A stretch of DNA of 64,000 bases from Burkholderia sp. L27(2015) (GCF_009765705.1 NZ_LMUX01000008.1:318260-382259); one strand, 5' to 3'. Numbered from the stretch's first letter, positions 37,743 to 47,097 are shown. The notes: generated from the sequence alone by a model not told the origin. Numbers and translations are program-made.

Positions 37743-39821
37743 ATGCCAACGACACTAAACCCCAATTTGCTGCTTGCGATCCCGCTTGCACCACTTGCCG
37801 GCTCGCTAATAGCCGGCCTCTTCGGCAAAGCGGTAGGCCGAGCCGGCGCGCATAGCGTGACGATCCTGGGCGTCGCGATCGCGTTCGTCCTTTCGGCCAT
37901 CGTGCTGTTCCAGGTGCAGGACGGGGCGTCGTATAACGCCACCGTCTACGAATGGATGCGGATCGGCAATTTCAAATTAGAGATCGGCTTCCTGATCGAT
38001 TCGCTGACCGCGATGATGATGTGCGTGGTGACCTTCGTGTCACTGATGGTGCACATCTACACAGTAGGCTACATGGAAGAAGATCCGGGCTATCAGCGCT
38101 TCTTCTCGTACATTGCGCTGTTCACGTTCGCGATGCTGATGCTGGTGATGGCGAACAACTTCCTGCAACTGTTCTTCGGTTGGGAAGCGGTGGGCCTGGT
38201 CTCGTACCTGCTGATCGGTTTCTGGTTCACGCGTCCGACCGCGATCTACGCCAACCTGAAGGCGTTCCTCGTCAACCGCGTCGGCGACCTTGGCTTCCTG
38301 CTCGGCATCGGCCTGATTTACGCATTCGTCGGCTCGCTCGATTACAGCGAAGTGTTCGCGCATCGCGCCCAACTGGCGGCGATGGTATTCCCCGGCATGC
38401 AATGGAACCTGATGACGGTGACCTGTATTTGCCTGTTCATCGGCGCGATGGGTAAGTCGGCGCAGTTCCCGCTGCACGTGTGGCTGCCCGATTCGATGGA
38501 AGGCCCGACGCCGATTTCAGCGCTGATTCACGCGGCAACCATGGTGACGGCCGGTATCTTCATGGTGACGCGTATGTCGCCGCTGTTTGAGTTGTCCGAC
38601 GCGGCTTTGTCGTTCGTGATGGTGATCGGCGCGATTACCGCGATGTTCATGGGTTTTCTCGGCCTGGTGCAAAACGACATCAAGCGAGTGGTCGCTTATT
38701 CGACGCTGTCGCAGCTCGGATACATGACCGTGGCATTGGGCGCTTCGGCTTACCCGGTCGCCGTGTTCCACCTGATGACGCACGCTTTCTTCAAGGCCTT
38801 GCTGTTCCTGGGCGCGGGCTCGGTGATCATGGGCATGCACCACGATCAGGACATGCGCAACATGGGCGGTCTGCGCAAGTACATGCCGGTCACCTGGATC
38901 ACGTCGCTGGCCGGCTCGCTGGCCTTGATCGGCACGCCGTTCTTCTCGGGTTTCTATTCGAAAGATTCGATCATCGACGCGGTCAAGCTGTCGAATCTGC
39001 CCGGTTCGGATTTCGCTTACTTTGCGGTGACCTTCAGCGTATTCATCACGGCGCTGTATTCATTCCGCATGTATTTCATGGTGTTCCACGGTCCTGAGCG
39101 TTTCCGCAACAAGCCGCATCCGGAACCGGTCCACGACGACGCTACGCTCGACGCGCATGCTCACGATGATGCACACGGGCACAAGGATGCGCATGGCCAC
39201 GACGATGCACACGGCCATGCTCACGAGCCGCACGAATCGCCATGGGTGGTCACGGTGCCGCTGGTCCTGCTGGCGATTCCGTCGGTCGTGATCGGTGCGC
39301 TCGCGATCGGCCCGTTGATCTACGGCAGTTTCTTTGCCCACGGGGTCGTATTCGACCAGGTCATCGCGATCGGCAGCAACCACCCGGCATTGCAGGACAT
39401 GGCCAAGGAGTTCGACGGCTGGCTGGCAATGGGCCTGAGTTCGGTCGAAGGTCTGCCGGTATGGCTGGCATTGGCGGGCGTGGTCGTCGCGTGGTTCCTG
39501 TACATCAAGCGTCCGGAATTGCCGGCGCGCATCCAAGCGCGTTTCAGCGGCATCTACACGCTGCTCGATAACAAGTACTACCTGGACAAGATCAACGAGG
39601 TCGTGTTCGCCAAGGGTGCTGTGGCGATCGGCAACGGTTTGTGGAAAGAGGGCGACCAGGCGGTTATCGATGGCATCGTGAACGGTAGCGCCCGGTCGGT
39701 GGCCTGGTTTGCCGGCGTGATCCGCTTCCTGCAGTCGGGTTATATCTATCACTACGCGTTTGCCATGATTCTTGGCATGTTGGGGCTCTTGACCCTGTTT
39801 GTAACGCTCGGCGGCAAATAA
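37743..39821 (+). CDS. nuoL: NADH-quinone oxidoreductase subunit L
   Basis: 692-residue distal antiporter-like proton pump of the membrane arm, with the long lateral helix at the C-terminus. Typical blocks: VHIYTVGYMEEDPGYQRFFSY, NRVGDLGFLLGI, LPDSMEGPTPISALIHAATMVTAG and NDIKRVVAYSTLSQLGYM. Between helices, residues about 467-496 are a His/Asp-rich insert built from an 18-bp repeat (39168-39221). ATG at 37743 was chosen; a TTG at 37719 would add eight non-conserved residues. Confidence 0.96.
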   Translation: MPTTLNPNLLLAIPLAPLAGSLIAGLFGKAVGRAGAHSVTILGVAIAFVLSAIVLFQVQDGASYNATVYEWMRIGNFKLEIGFLIDSLTAMMMCVVTFVSLMVHIYTVGYMEEDPGYQRFFSYIALFTFAMLMLVMANNFLQLFFGWEAVGLVSYLLIGFWFTRPTAIYANLKAFLVNRVGDLGFLLGIGLIYAFVGSLDYSEVFAHRAQLAAMVFPGMQWNLMTVTCICLFIGAMGKSAQFPLHVWLPDSMEGPTPISALIHAATMVTAGIFMVTRMSPLFELSDAALSFVMVIGAITAMFMGFLGLVQNDIKRVVAYSTLSQLGYMTVALGASAYPVAVFHLMTHAFFKALLFLGAGSVIMGMHHDQDMRNMGGLRKYMPVTWITSLAGSLALIGTPFFSGFYSKDSIIDAVKLSNLPGSDFAYFAVTFSVFITALYSFRMYFMVFHGPERFRNKPHPEPVHDDATLDAHAHDDAHGHKDAHGHDDAHGHAHEPHESPWVVTVPLVLLAIPSVVIGALAIGPLIYGSFFAHGVVFDQVIAIGSNHPALQDMAKEFDGWLAMGLSSVEGLPVWLALAGVVVAWFLYIKRPELPARIQARFSGIYTLLDNKYYLDKINEVVFAKGAVAIGNGLWKEGDQAVIDGIVNGSARSVAWFAGVIRFLQSGYIYHYAFAMILGMLGLLTLFVTLGGK
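39168..39221 (+). repeat. In-frame 18-bp repeat encoding a His-rich loop in NuoL
   Basis: Three contiguous units encode DAHGHK / DAHGHD / DAHGHA. Codon choice differs between units (GCA/GCG, CAC/CAT), so the repeat is not recent. Potential metal-binding stretch in a surface loop. Confidence 0.7.
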
Positions 39822-39835
39822 GGCGAACGATCACG

Positions 39836-41329
39836 ATGCAATCACTTCCTCTTTTGAGTCTGGCGATCTGGATTCCGATCGCTGTCGGTATCCTGGTTTT
39901 ATTCGTCGGTTCCGACAGCAATCCGGCACCGGCGCGCTGGGTGGCGTTGATAGGCTCGGTGCTCGGTCTGATCGTCGTCATCCCGCTGATCACTGGCTTC
40001 GATGACAGCACCGCCGCAATGCAGTTCGTCGAGCAATCGAACTGGATCGAGCGCTTCCACATCACGTATCACCTGGGCATCGACGGCATCTCGTTGTGGC
40101 TGGTCATACTCACCGCGTTCACCACCGTGATCGTCGTGCTCGCTGGCTGGGTCGTGATCACGAAGCGCGTTGCGCAGTACATGGCGTCCTTCCTGATCCT
40201 TTCCGGGTTGATGGTCGGTGTGTTCAGCTCGCTCGACGGCATGCTGTTCTATGTGTTCTTCGAAGCCACGCTGATTCCGATGTACCTGATCATCGGTGTG
40301 TGGGGCGGACAGAATCGCGTGTATGCCGCGTTCAAGTTCTTCCTCTACACCTTGGCCGGCTCGTTGTTGATGCTGGTGGCGCTGTTGTACCTGTACGGGC
40401 AATCGCACACGTTCGATCTGGCCGCCTGGAGCAAACTGCCGCTCGAATTCGTCCCGCAGATCCTGGTCTTTATCGCCTTCTTCTTCGCGTTTGCGGTGAA
40501 GGTGCCGATGTGGCCGGTCCACACCTGGTTGCCGGACGCACACGTCGAGGCGCCGACCGGCGGCTCCATCGTGCTGGCGGCCATCATGTTGAAGCTGGGT
40601 GCGTACGGTTTCCTGCGCTTCTCGTTGCCCATCGTTCCGGACGCCAGCCATTTCCTCGCGCCGGTTGTGATCATCCTGTCGCTGATCGCGGTGGTCTATA
40701 TCGGGCTGGTGGCGCTGGTGCAGACCGACATGAAAAAGCTGGTGGCTTATTCGTCGATTGCGCACATGGGCTTTGTCACGCTGGGTTTCTTTATCTTCAG
40801 CCAGATCGGTGCGGAAGGCGCGATCGTGCAGATGATTTCGCACGGTTTCGTGTCGGGCGCGATGTTCTTCTGTATCGGCGTGATGTATGACCGCATGCAT
40901 ACGCGTTCGATCGCGGACTACGGCGGTGTCGTGAACACCATGCCGAAATTCGCGGCGTTCTCGATGCTGTTCGCGATGGCCAATTGCGGTTTGCCGGGCA
41001 CCTCCGGTTTTGTCGGCGAGTTCATGGTGATACTCGGTGCGGTTCGCTTCAACTTCTGGATCGGCGCGCTCGCGGGCTTGACGCTCATTCTTGGCGCGGC
41101 TTACACCTTGTGGATGTATAAACGCGTGATTTTCGGCGCGGTCGCCAACGCGAACGTGGCCAAGTTGCTCGACGTGGGCAAGCGTGAGTTCTTCATTCTT
41201 GCTTGCCTCGCGGCACTGGTGCTGTTCATGGGTATTTATCCGAAACCTTTCACGAATGCTATGCACGAATCAGTGGCGAACCTCCTCTCCCACGTCGCGC
41301 AGTCCAAGCTGCCGTTGCAGGCGCAATAA
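39836..41329 (+). CDS. nuoM: NADH-quinone oxidoreductase subunit M
   Basis: 497-residue antiporter-like proton pump of complex I. Recognised by the conserved Glu helix LFYVFFEATLIPMYLIIGVWGG, VPMWPVHTWLPDAHVEAPTGGS, TDMKKLVAYSSIAHMGFV and MPKFAAFSMLFAMANCGLPGTSGFVGEF. Fourteen bases after nuoL. Confidence 0.97.
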   Translation: MQSLPLLSLAIWIPIAVGILVLFVGSDSNPAPARWVALIGSVLGLIVVIPLITGFDDSTAAMQFVEQSNWIERFHITYHLGIDGISLWLVILTAFTTVIVVLAGWVVITKRVAQYMASFLILSGLMVGVFSSLDGMLFYVFFEATLIPMYLIIGVWGGQNRVYAAFKFFLYTLAGSLLMLVALLYLYGQSHTFDLAAWSKLPLEFVPQILVFIAFFFAFAVKVPMWPVHTWLPDAHVEAPTGGSIVLAAIMLKLGAYGFLRFSLPIVPDASHFLAPVVIILSLIAVVYIGLVALVQTDMKKLVAYSSIAHMGFVTLGFFIFSQIGAEGAIVQMISHGFVSGAMFFCIGVMYDRMHTRSIADYGGVVNTMPKFAAFSMLFAMANCGLPGTSGFVGEFMVILGAVRFNFWIGALAGLTLILGAAYTLWMYKRVIFGAVANANVAKLLDVGKREFFILACLAALVLFMGIYPKPFTNAMHESVANLLSHVAQSKLPLQAQ

Positions 41330-41354
41330 TAAAGAGCAGAGGATTTAAAAGATC

Positions 41355-42827
41355 ATGCAAAACGCCCATATGAACGTACTACTGCCAGACGCTCTCCTGA
41401 TGCTGGCCGTCGTGGTGGCTTGGCTTAACGATACGTTCAACGAAAGTGCCGGCACTCGCAAACTGACGGCGAGCATCGCGCTGGTTTCGACGGTCGTCGC
41501 GGCCATTTGGTACGGCGTGCTGGCGACCGATCCCAACACCTACTATTTCTTCTCGAATATGTATGTGGTGGATCCGTTCGCGAACTTGATGAAAGCTTTC
41601 GTCTCGGTCGCTTATGCGGTGTCCGTTATTTATTCACGCCAGTATCTTGAAGCGCGCGATCTGTTTCGCGCCGACTATTACCTGCTCGGCATGTTTTCGT
41701 TGCTGGGCCAATTGGTCATGATTTCCGGCAACAACTTCCTGACGTTGTACCTGGGTCTGGAATTGATGTCGTTGTCGCTGTACGCAGTGATCGCATTGCG
41801 CAAGACCAGCCCGGTCGCCAACGAAGCGGCGATGAAGTACTACGTGCTGGGCGCGATCGCATCGGGCTTCTTGTTGTACGGTATTTCGATGGTGTACGGC
41901 GCGACAGGTTCGCTCGACCTCGGCGAAGTGTTCCATGCGATCAGTACCGGCCGTATCGACACGGCGGTGTTGCTGTTCGGTGTGATCTTCATCGTGGCAG
42001 GGATCGCGTTCAAGATGGGCGCAGTGCCGTTCCATATGTGGGTGCCCGACGTGTATCAGGGCGCACCGACCGCGATGACACTGTTGGTGGGCGGTGGCCC
42101 GAAACTGGCAGCCTTCGCCTGGGGCTTGCGCTTCCTGGTGTTCGGCTTGCTGCCGCTGGCGGTCGATTGGCAGATGATGCTGGTGATTCTGGCGGCGCTG
42201 TCGTTGATCGTCGGGAACATCACCGGTATCGTGCAGAAGAACGTCAAGCGTATGCTGGCCTATTCCGCGATTGCCAACATGGGGTTCGTACTGTTGGGCA
42301 TGCTCTCGGGCGTGGTCGACGGCAAGACGCTGGGCCTTTCGGACGCGTATGGTTCGGCAACGTTCTACAGCATTACCTATTTGCTCACCACGCTGGGCAC
42401 CTTCGGCATTGTCATGCTGCTGTCGCGTCGTGAATTCGAAGCCGAAAACATCGACGACTTCAAAGGCCTGAGCAAACGCCATCCGCTGCTGGCGTTCGTC
42501 ATGCTGATTTTCATGTTCTCGCTGGCTGGCATCCCGCCCGCGGTCGGTTTCTACGCCAAGCTGTCGGTGCTCAGCGCGGCCATGGACGCCGGGCTGGTGT
42601 GGCTGACGGTGCTGGCGGTTATCACCTCGCTGTTCGGCGCGTTCTACTACCTGCGTATCGTCAAGCTCATGTATTTCGACGAGCCGCTGGACGCGAGCCC
42701 GATCGAGTCGAGCCCGACTACGCGAGCTTTCCTGATACTCAACGGTTTGGCCATCGTGGGGCTGGGTATCTTGCCCGGTCCGCTCATGACGATGTGTCAG
42801 CACGCGCTCCAACAAATCAAGCTCTAA
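41355..42827 (+). CDS. nuoN: NADH-quinone oxidoreductase subunit N
   Basis: 490-residue third antiporter-like subunit, last of the nuo genes. Conserved: LTLYLGLELMSLSLYAVIAL (the proton-path Glu), KMGAVPFHMWVPDVYQGAPT, QKNVKRMLAYSAIANMGFVLLG and LAGIPPAVGFYAKL. Sixteen bases separate it from the DUF2818 gene, which is likely on the same transcript. Confidence 0.97.
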   Translation: MQNAHMNVLLPDALLMLAVVVAWLNDTFNESAGTRKLTASIALVSTVVAAIWYGVLATDPNTYYFFSNMYVVDPFANLMKAFVSVAYAVSVIYSRQYLEARDLFRADYYLLGMFSLLGQLVMISGNNFLTLYLGLELMSLSLYAVIALRKTSPVANEAAMKYYVLGAIASGFLLYGISMVYGATGSLDLGEVFHAISTGRIDTAVLLFGVIFIVAGIAFKMGAVPFHMWVPDVYQGAPTAMTLLVGGGPKLAAFAWGLRFLVFGLLPLAVDWQMMLVILAALSLIVGNITGIVQKNVKRMLAYSAIANMGFVLLGMLSGVVDGKTLGLSDAYGSATFYSITYLLTTLGTFGIVMLLSRREFEAENIDDFKGLSKRHPLLAFVMLIFMFSLAGIPPAVGFYAKLSVLSAAMDAGLVWLTVLAVITSLFGAFYYLRIVKLMYFDEPLDASPIESSPTTRAFLILNGLAIVGLGILPGPLMTMCQHALQQIKL

Positions 42828-42843
42828 GCGGGAAATTGCATTA

Positions 42844-43140
42844 ATGTCTTCTGCAGGCTGGTTTGTCGTACTGTTGTCACTGATCGGTGCGAATCTGCCG
42901 TTCTTCAACCAACGTTTGTTTGCGGTGATCTCATTGCGGGGGAGCCGCAAATCCGGATGGATACGGATCGCCGAAATCATCGTCTTCTATTTCGTGATCG
43001 GCGGTCTCGGTTATTTGCTTGAAGCGCGTGCCGGCAATGTGTTCGTGCAGGGGTGGCAATTCTATGCCGTCACCTTCAGCCTGTTCCTGGTGTTCGCTTT
43101 CCCGGGTTTCACGGTGCGCTATCTGGTCAAACATCGTTGA
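42844..43140 (+). CDS. DUF2818 family small membrane protein
   Basis: 98 residues with three membrane helices (SAGWFVVLLSLIGANLPFF, IAEIIVFYFVIGGLGYLLEA, FYAVTFSLFLVFAFPGFTV). DUF2818 proteins sit immediately downstream of nuoN in many beta-proteobacteria, which suggests a part in complex I assembly or function; this is inferred from context only. Its TGA stop is the first triplet of a 12-bp repeat that re-iterates TGA in frame. Confidence 0.88.
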   Translation: MSSAGWFVVLLSLIGANLPFFNQRLFAVISLRGSRKSGWIRIAEIIVFYFVIGGLGYLLEARAGNVFVQGWQFYAVTFSLFLVFAFPGFTVRYLVKHR

Positions 43141-43185
43141 GCAATTCGATGAGCAGGTAAATGAGCACGTAAATGAGCACGCAGC
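43138..43185. repeat. Four 12-bp repeats that re-iterate the stop codon of the DUF2818 gene in frame
   Basis: TGAGCAATTCGA (43138-43149) / TGAGCAGGTAAA (43150-43161) / TGAGCACGTAAA (43162-43173) / TGAGCACGCAGC (43174-43185). The first TGA is the actual stop codon; because the period is a multiple of three, all four TGAs are in the DUF2818 frame. The repeat runs into the 5' region of the NUDIX gene. Confidence 0.85.
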
Positions 43186-43196
43186 GAGGCCAGGCC

Positions 43197-43811
43197 ATGA
43201 CGCAGATTCTTTCCCAGTACCCCGATAACGACGACCAGCAGGACGCCGGCCTGATCGAAGTCAAGGTCGATGGCGAGACCCTGTATTCGGGCGGCTTCCT
43301 GACGCTCAAGCGCGATACTGTGCGCTTGCCGGACGGCAACACCGCCATGCGCGAGTATGTGCTGCATCCGGGCGCCGTTATGATCATCCCGCTGTTCGAC
43401 GACGGCCGCGTGCTGATGGAGCGTCAATATCGTTATCCCTTGGCCCGTGTGATGGTCGAGTTCCCGGCCGGCAAACTGGATCCGCAGGAAGGCGCGCTAG
43501 CATGCGGCGCGCGCGAGCTGCGCGAGGAAACCGGCTACAGCGCCCGTGAATTCTGCTATGTGGCGCGCATCCACCCGGTGATCTCCTATTCCACGGAATT
43601 CATCGACATCTACCTTGCGCGGGGCCTGACGGCCGGCGAGCGCAAACTCGACGACGGCGAATTCCTCGAGACCTTCACGGCCGATGTACCGACACTGCTT
43701 GAATGGGTGCGCAGCGGCAAGGTGACCGACGTCAAAACCATCATCGGTACGTTCTGGCTGGAAAAAATCCTGGCCGGTACCTGGCAAGTGGGCCCGGCGC
43801 AGCGCTTCTAA
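43197..43811 (+). CDS. NUDIX hydrolase, ADP-ribose pyrophosphatase type
   Basis: About 204 residues. The Nudix box is intact: G-x5-E-x7-REUxEExGU, seen in PAGKLDPQEGALACGARELR followed by EETGY. The preceding strands (GAVMIIPLFDDGRVLMERQYRYPLARVMVEF) and the following IHPVISYSTEFIDIYLARGL fit ADP-ribose diphosphatases, which hydrolyse ADP-ribose to AMP and ribose 5-phosphate. ATG at 43197 follows GCGAGGCCAGGCC; an in-frame ATG at 43173 is inside the 12-bp repeat and less likely. Confidence 0.88.
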   Translation: MTQILSQYPDNDDQQDAGLIEVKVDGETLYSGGFLTLKRDTVRLPDGNTAMREYVLHPGAVMIIPLFDDGRVLMERQYRYPLARVMVEFPAGKLDPQEGALACGARELREETGYSAREFCYVARIHPVISYSTEFIDIYLARGLTAGERKLDDGEFLETFTADVPTLLEWVRSGKVTDVKTIIGTFWLEKILAGTWQVGPAQRF

Positions 43812-43934
43812 GCGCCTTTGGCTTGCCCGATCGGGGTTTTCTCGGATGCTGCACGGGTTTTGTGCGGGGCGCCGAGGTTTTCCGGGTCCTCTATTTCCAG
43901 CAGCGCTCGCGTTCGAAACCCGCATGCTCGGGGG

Positions 43935-43964
43935 GCTGCGATGTCTTCGCGAGCACTTTTTTTT
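43935..43964 (+). terminator. Terminator downstream of the NUDIX gene
   Basis: GCTGCGA pairs with TCGCGAGC (one bulged G) around TGTCT, followed by AC and eight Ts (43957-43964). An alternative longer stem uses GCTCGCG near 43904 against CGCGAGC. Confidence 0.65.
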
Positions 43965-44102
43965 GCTGCGCGCTAAAATCGACTTCACGACAAGCTAGAA
44001 AAAGCGGAACGTTTGCGCTCACGTTCATCGTGGCCGCGCGGCATTCCTTCCGGTTATATGCGTTTGCACATGGCGTCGTCCGTTCGGGCGCCCAGGTTTA
44101 GT

Positions 44103-44591
44103 ATGAAAGTCCTTGATTTAACATGCCCAGCGGACCATCACTTCGAGGGTTGGTTTGGGTCCGATGCCGATTTTGAAGACCAGTTGTCGCGTCGTCTGGT
44201 GGCTTGCCCTATTTGCAATTCGACCGAGTTGACGCGCTTACCCTCCGCACCCCGATTAAATCTGTCCGGCGCGATCCAGGCTGAACGCGCGGCCGGGCGT
44301 AACGCGCGACAGCCGCAATCGCCGGCCTCACAAAGTGCACCGCAAAGCGTACCGCAAACCGCGGCGGGCGCGCAGGGTGCGTGGCTCACCGCGGTTCGCC
44401 AAGTGCTGGCGCAAACCGAGAACGTCGGCGAGCGTTTTGCCGACGAAGCACGCCGCATGCATTACGAAGAAGCGCCGGCGCGCAATATCCGCGGTGTGGC
44501 CAGTCGTGATCAGTTTCGTGAATTGCTGGAAGAAGGAATCGAAGTGTTGCCGCTGGCGATTCCCGACAACCTCAAGGAACCGTTGCAGTAG
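44103..44591 (+). CDS. DUF1178 family protein
   Basis: 162-residue small cytosolic protein. N-terminus MKVLDLTCPADHHFEGWFGSDADF, then ACPICNST: the two Cys pairs (CP..., CPIC) look like a zinc ribbon. The Gln/Ser/Ala-rich middle (QPQSPASQSAPQSVPQTAAG) is a linker before a conserved helical C-terminus (AEEAPARNIRG-like EEAPARNIRGVASRDQFRELLEEGI). Function unknown. ATG at 44103 was chosen because the family starts there, although the ribosome site is weak. Confidence 0.87.
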   Translation: MKVLDLTCPADHHFEGWFGSDADFEDQLSRRLVACPICNSTELTRLPSAPRLNLSGAIQAERAAGRNARQPQSPASQSAPQSVPQTAAGAQGAWLTAVRQVLAQTENVGERFADEARRMHYEEAPARNIRGVASRDQFRELLEEGIEVLPLAIPDNLKEPLQ

Positions 44592-44641
44592 TTATTGCGC
44601 CGTAGGCCGATTGCGCAGCACACTTAAACTGGACACACGCG

Positions 44642-45124
44642 ATGACTATCAATACGTACTTCGAAGATCTGAAGGTCGGCTCCAAGCTGCAGCTCGGCAA
44701 GTACACCTTCGAGCGTGATGAGATTCTTGAATTCGCGGGTAAATACGATCCGCAACCGTTTCACACGGACGATGGCGCGGCCCGAGAGTCAGTGTTCGGC
44801 GGCTTGATCGCCAGCGGTTGGCATACCTGCGCGGTGATGATGAAGCTGCTGGTCGATAGCGTTCTGCACGACTCATCTTCGCTGGGCTCGCCCGGTGTCG
44901 ACGAGATCCGTTGGCTCAAGCCGGTCAGGGTAGGTGACACGCTCGACGTGGTACTGGTCATCGAAGGGGCGCGTGCTTCGCAGAGCAAACCGGACCGCGG
45001 GCTGCTCGTGATGCGCTCGGAAGGCTACAATCAAAACGGCGAGCAGGTCGTCTATGTACGCTCGAAACTGCTGATGGGACGCCGCCCGCCGACGCAAGCC
45101 GCGGGCGAACAAGAACAAGTCTGA
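44642..45124 (+). CDS. MaoC-like (R)-specific enoyl-CoA hydratase family protein
   Basis: 160-residue single hot-dog domain. The hydratase-2 motif is seen as AGKYDPQPFHTDDGAARESVFGGLIASGWHT, with the catalytic Asp and His in YDPQPFH. Family members hydrate trans-2-enoyl-CoA to (R)-3-hydroxyacyl-CoA or act on related thioesters. It lies 50 bases after DUF1178 on the same strand; a fatty-acid/CoA cluster of opposite orientation begins beyond 45246. Specific substrate unknown. Confidence 0.87.
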   Translation: MTINTYFEDLKVGSKLQLGKYTFERDEILEFAGKYDPQPFHTDDGAARESVFGGLIASGWHTCAVMMKLLVDSVLHDSSSLGSPGVDEIRWLKPVRVGDTLDVVLVIEGARASQSKPDRGLLVMRSEGYNQNGEQVVYVRSKLLMGRRPPTQAAGEQEQV

Positions 45125-45245
45125 ACTCGAAGCCTGAATTGCGCTGGCAACGCCGCCCGCGAGCGATTAGGAAGTGGGGCGGATAGTGTGGCTCAGGCCG
45201 CTAATGCGGCGCGGCCAGGCCGGTCATCAGGTCAGGGCGGGCAGA

Positions 45246-45938
45246 TCAGCGTTTGCTGTACTGAGTCGAGCCGAACAGGTTTTCGCGCGCTCTGTCGTCC
45301 ACCAGAGGCTTGCGCAAGTCGGCCAGCACATCGACGCCTTTCTTGACAGCCGGGCGGTCCGCAATCTCTTCATGCCAGCGCTGCACGTTGGGGAATTCGC
45401 TGAGTTCGATACCCTGATTTTTCCACGAACGTGTCCACGGGAAACTCGCGATATCGGCAATCGTGTAGGCGTCGCCGGCCAGGTAAGTATGCTTGCCCAG
45501 TTGACGATCCATCACGCCGTATAAGCGCCGGCTTTCATTGGTGTAGCGTTGAATCGCATAGTCGATTTTTTCTGGCGCGTAGATGCGGAAATGATGCGTT
45601 TGACCCAGCATCGGCCCCAAGCCGCCCATCTGGAACATCAGCCATTGCAAGGTGGTGTAGCGGGCGGCGGGTTCGGTGGGCAAGAACTTGCCGGTTTTGT
45701 CCGCCAGATATTGCAGGATCGCCCCGGATTCGAACAACGCGAGATCTTTCCCGCCGGGACCGTCGTGGTCGATGATCGCGGGAATCCGGTTGTTGGGGCT
45801 GATGGCCAGGAAGTCGGGTTTGAATTGGTCGCCGGCGCCAATATCGACCGGGTGCGCCGTGTAGGCGAGCTCACACTCCTCCAGCATGATGTGGACCTTG
45901 TGACCGTTCGGCGTGGCCCAGCTATAGACATCTATCAT
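45246..45938 (-). CDS. Glutathione S-transferase family protein (YfcG/YghU-like)
   Basis: 230 residues. The N-terminal thioredoxin-like domain starts IDVYSWATPNGHKVHIMLEECEL, with NNRIPAIID (cis-Pro) and ESGAILQYLADKTG (glutathione gamma-Glu site); the C-terminal helical domain has DRQLGKHTYLAGDAYTIADIASFPW. The TPNGHK region matches the disulfide-bond oxidoreductase subgroup (YfcG, YghU). ATG at 45938 follows GAGGAGCCACA; last gene of the minus-strand fatty-acid cluster, 60 bases after the phosphotransferase gene. Confidence 0.9.
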   Translation of the reverse strand: MIDVYSWATPNGHKVHIMLEECELAYTAHPVDIGAGDQFKPDFLAISPNNRIPAIIDHDGPGGKDLALFESGAILQYLADKTGKFLPTEPAARYTTLQWLMFQMGGLGPMLGQTHHFRIYAPEKIDYAIQRYTNESRRLYGVMDRQLGKHTYLAGDAYTIADIASFPWTRSWKNQGIELSEFPNVQRWHEEIADRPAVKKGVDVLADLRKPLVDDRARENLFGSTQYSKR

Positions 45939-45998
45939 TGTGGCTCCTCGAAACCTATGTGAGTGCGGCCTTTGCGTCCGCAAGGGCTAGCGCCTTGC

Positions 45999-47075
45999 TC
46001 ATTGCACCGCTTTTTGCGCATACCGCCAGGCGAGTTCCGCTAGTGGCCGGGCACTAGCGCCGGCATCGCGCGCTTGTGCACTCGATGCGGTGCCATCGAC
46101 CACGCGCCGTGCGACGCCCTGCAAGATCGCCGCAATCCTGAACATGTTGTACGCCAGATAAAAATTCCAGTCGCCGTGAATTTCGCGACCGGTCCGCTCG
46201 CAGTAGCGGCGGATATAGTCGGCTTCGGCCGGAATGCCCAACGCCGGCAAGTCCAGCCCGGCGATGCCACGGAATTGGCTCGGCTGAACGTGCCAACTCA
46301 TGCAGTTATACGCAAAGTCCGCAAGCGGATCGCCCAGCGTCGAGAGTTCCCAGTCGAGCACTGCCAGTACGCGCGGCTCACTCGGATGAAAGATGAGATT
46401 GTCGAGCCGGAAATCGCCATGCACGATGGCGACGCTCTCGTTCGGCGATTCGGGAATATGCGCGGGCAGCCAATCGATCAGGTGCTGCATCGCTTCGATG
46501 GGCTCGGTTTGCGAGGCTAGATATTGTTTACTCCAACGACCGATTTGCCGTGCGAAATAATTGCCCGGCTTGCCGTAATCGCCGAGGCCGACGGCATTCA
46601 CGTCGACCGAATGGAGCGCCGCGATCACCCGATTCATTTCGTCGTAGATGGCGGCGCGCTCGGTGCGTCTCATGCCAGGCAGGCCCTGGTCCCATAGCAC
46701 CCGGCCCGAGACGAACTCCATGATGTAGAAGACGCGGCCGATCACGCTCTCGTCAGCACAATGCGCAATCATTTTGGCGACCGGCACATCGGTGCCGGCG
46801 AGCGCGTCCATGACGCGATACTCGCGTTCGATGGCGTGTGCCGAGGGCAGCAGTTTTGCGGCAGGACCCGGCTTGGCGCGCATCACGTAGGTGCGCTCGG
46901 GCGTGATCAATTTATAAGTCGGATTGGACTGGCCGCCGGCGAACATTTCGCAGACGATGGGCCCGTTGAATCCGCTGACATGAGCGAGCAGCCATGTCTC
47001 CAATGCACGCACGTCGAATTCATGCTGACTGGCGACAGCGCGCGTGCCTTGGAACGCCGAGAAATCCTGTGGCAT
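45999..47075 (-). CDS. APH-type phosphotransferase family protein
   Basis: 358-residue kinase-like protein of the aminoglycoside phosphotransferase/choline kinase fold, the type fused or adjacent to acyl-CoA dehydrogenase (ACAD10-like). Catalytic loop IVHGDFRLDNLIFHP and metal-binding VLDWELSTLGDPLADFAYNC are intact; the N-lobe has GGQSNPTYKLITPERTYVMR. ATG at 47075 was chosen because GGGAGGAACG lies just upstream. Its place in a beta-oxidation cluster suggests it phosphorylates a hydroxylated acid or CoA ester; the substrate is inferred, not shown. Confidence 0.88.
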   Translation of the reverse strand: MPQDFSAFQGTRAVASQHEFDVRALETWLLAHVSGFNGPIVCEMFAGGQSNPTYKLITPERTYVMRAKPGPAAKLLPSAHAIEREYRVMDALAGTDVPVAKMIAHCADESVIGRVFYIMEFVSGRVLWDQGLPGMRRTERAAIYDEMNRVIAALHSVDVNAVGLGDYGKPGNYFARQIGRWSKQYLASQTEPIEAMQHLIDWLPAHIPESPNESVAIVHGDFRLDNLIFHPSEPRVLAVLDWELSTLGDPLADFAYNCMSWHVQPSQFRGIAGLDLPALGIPAEADYIRRYCERTGREIHGDWNFYLAYNMFRIAAILQGVARRVVDGTASSAQARDAGASARPLAELAWRYAQKAVQ

Positions 47076-47097
47076 CGTTCCTCCCGATATTGCTACG

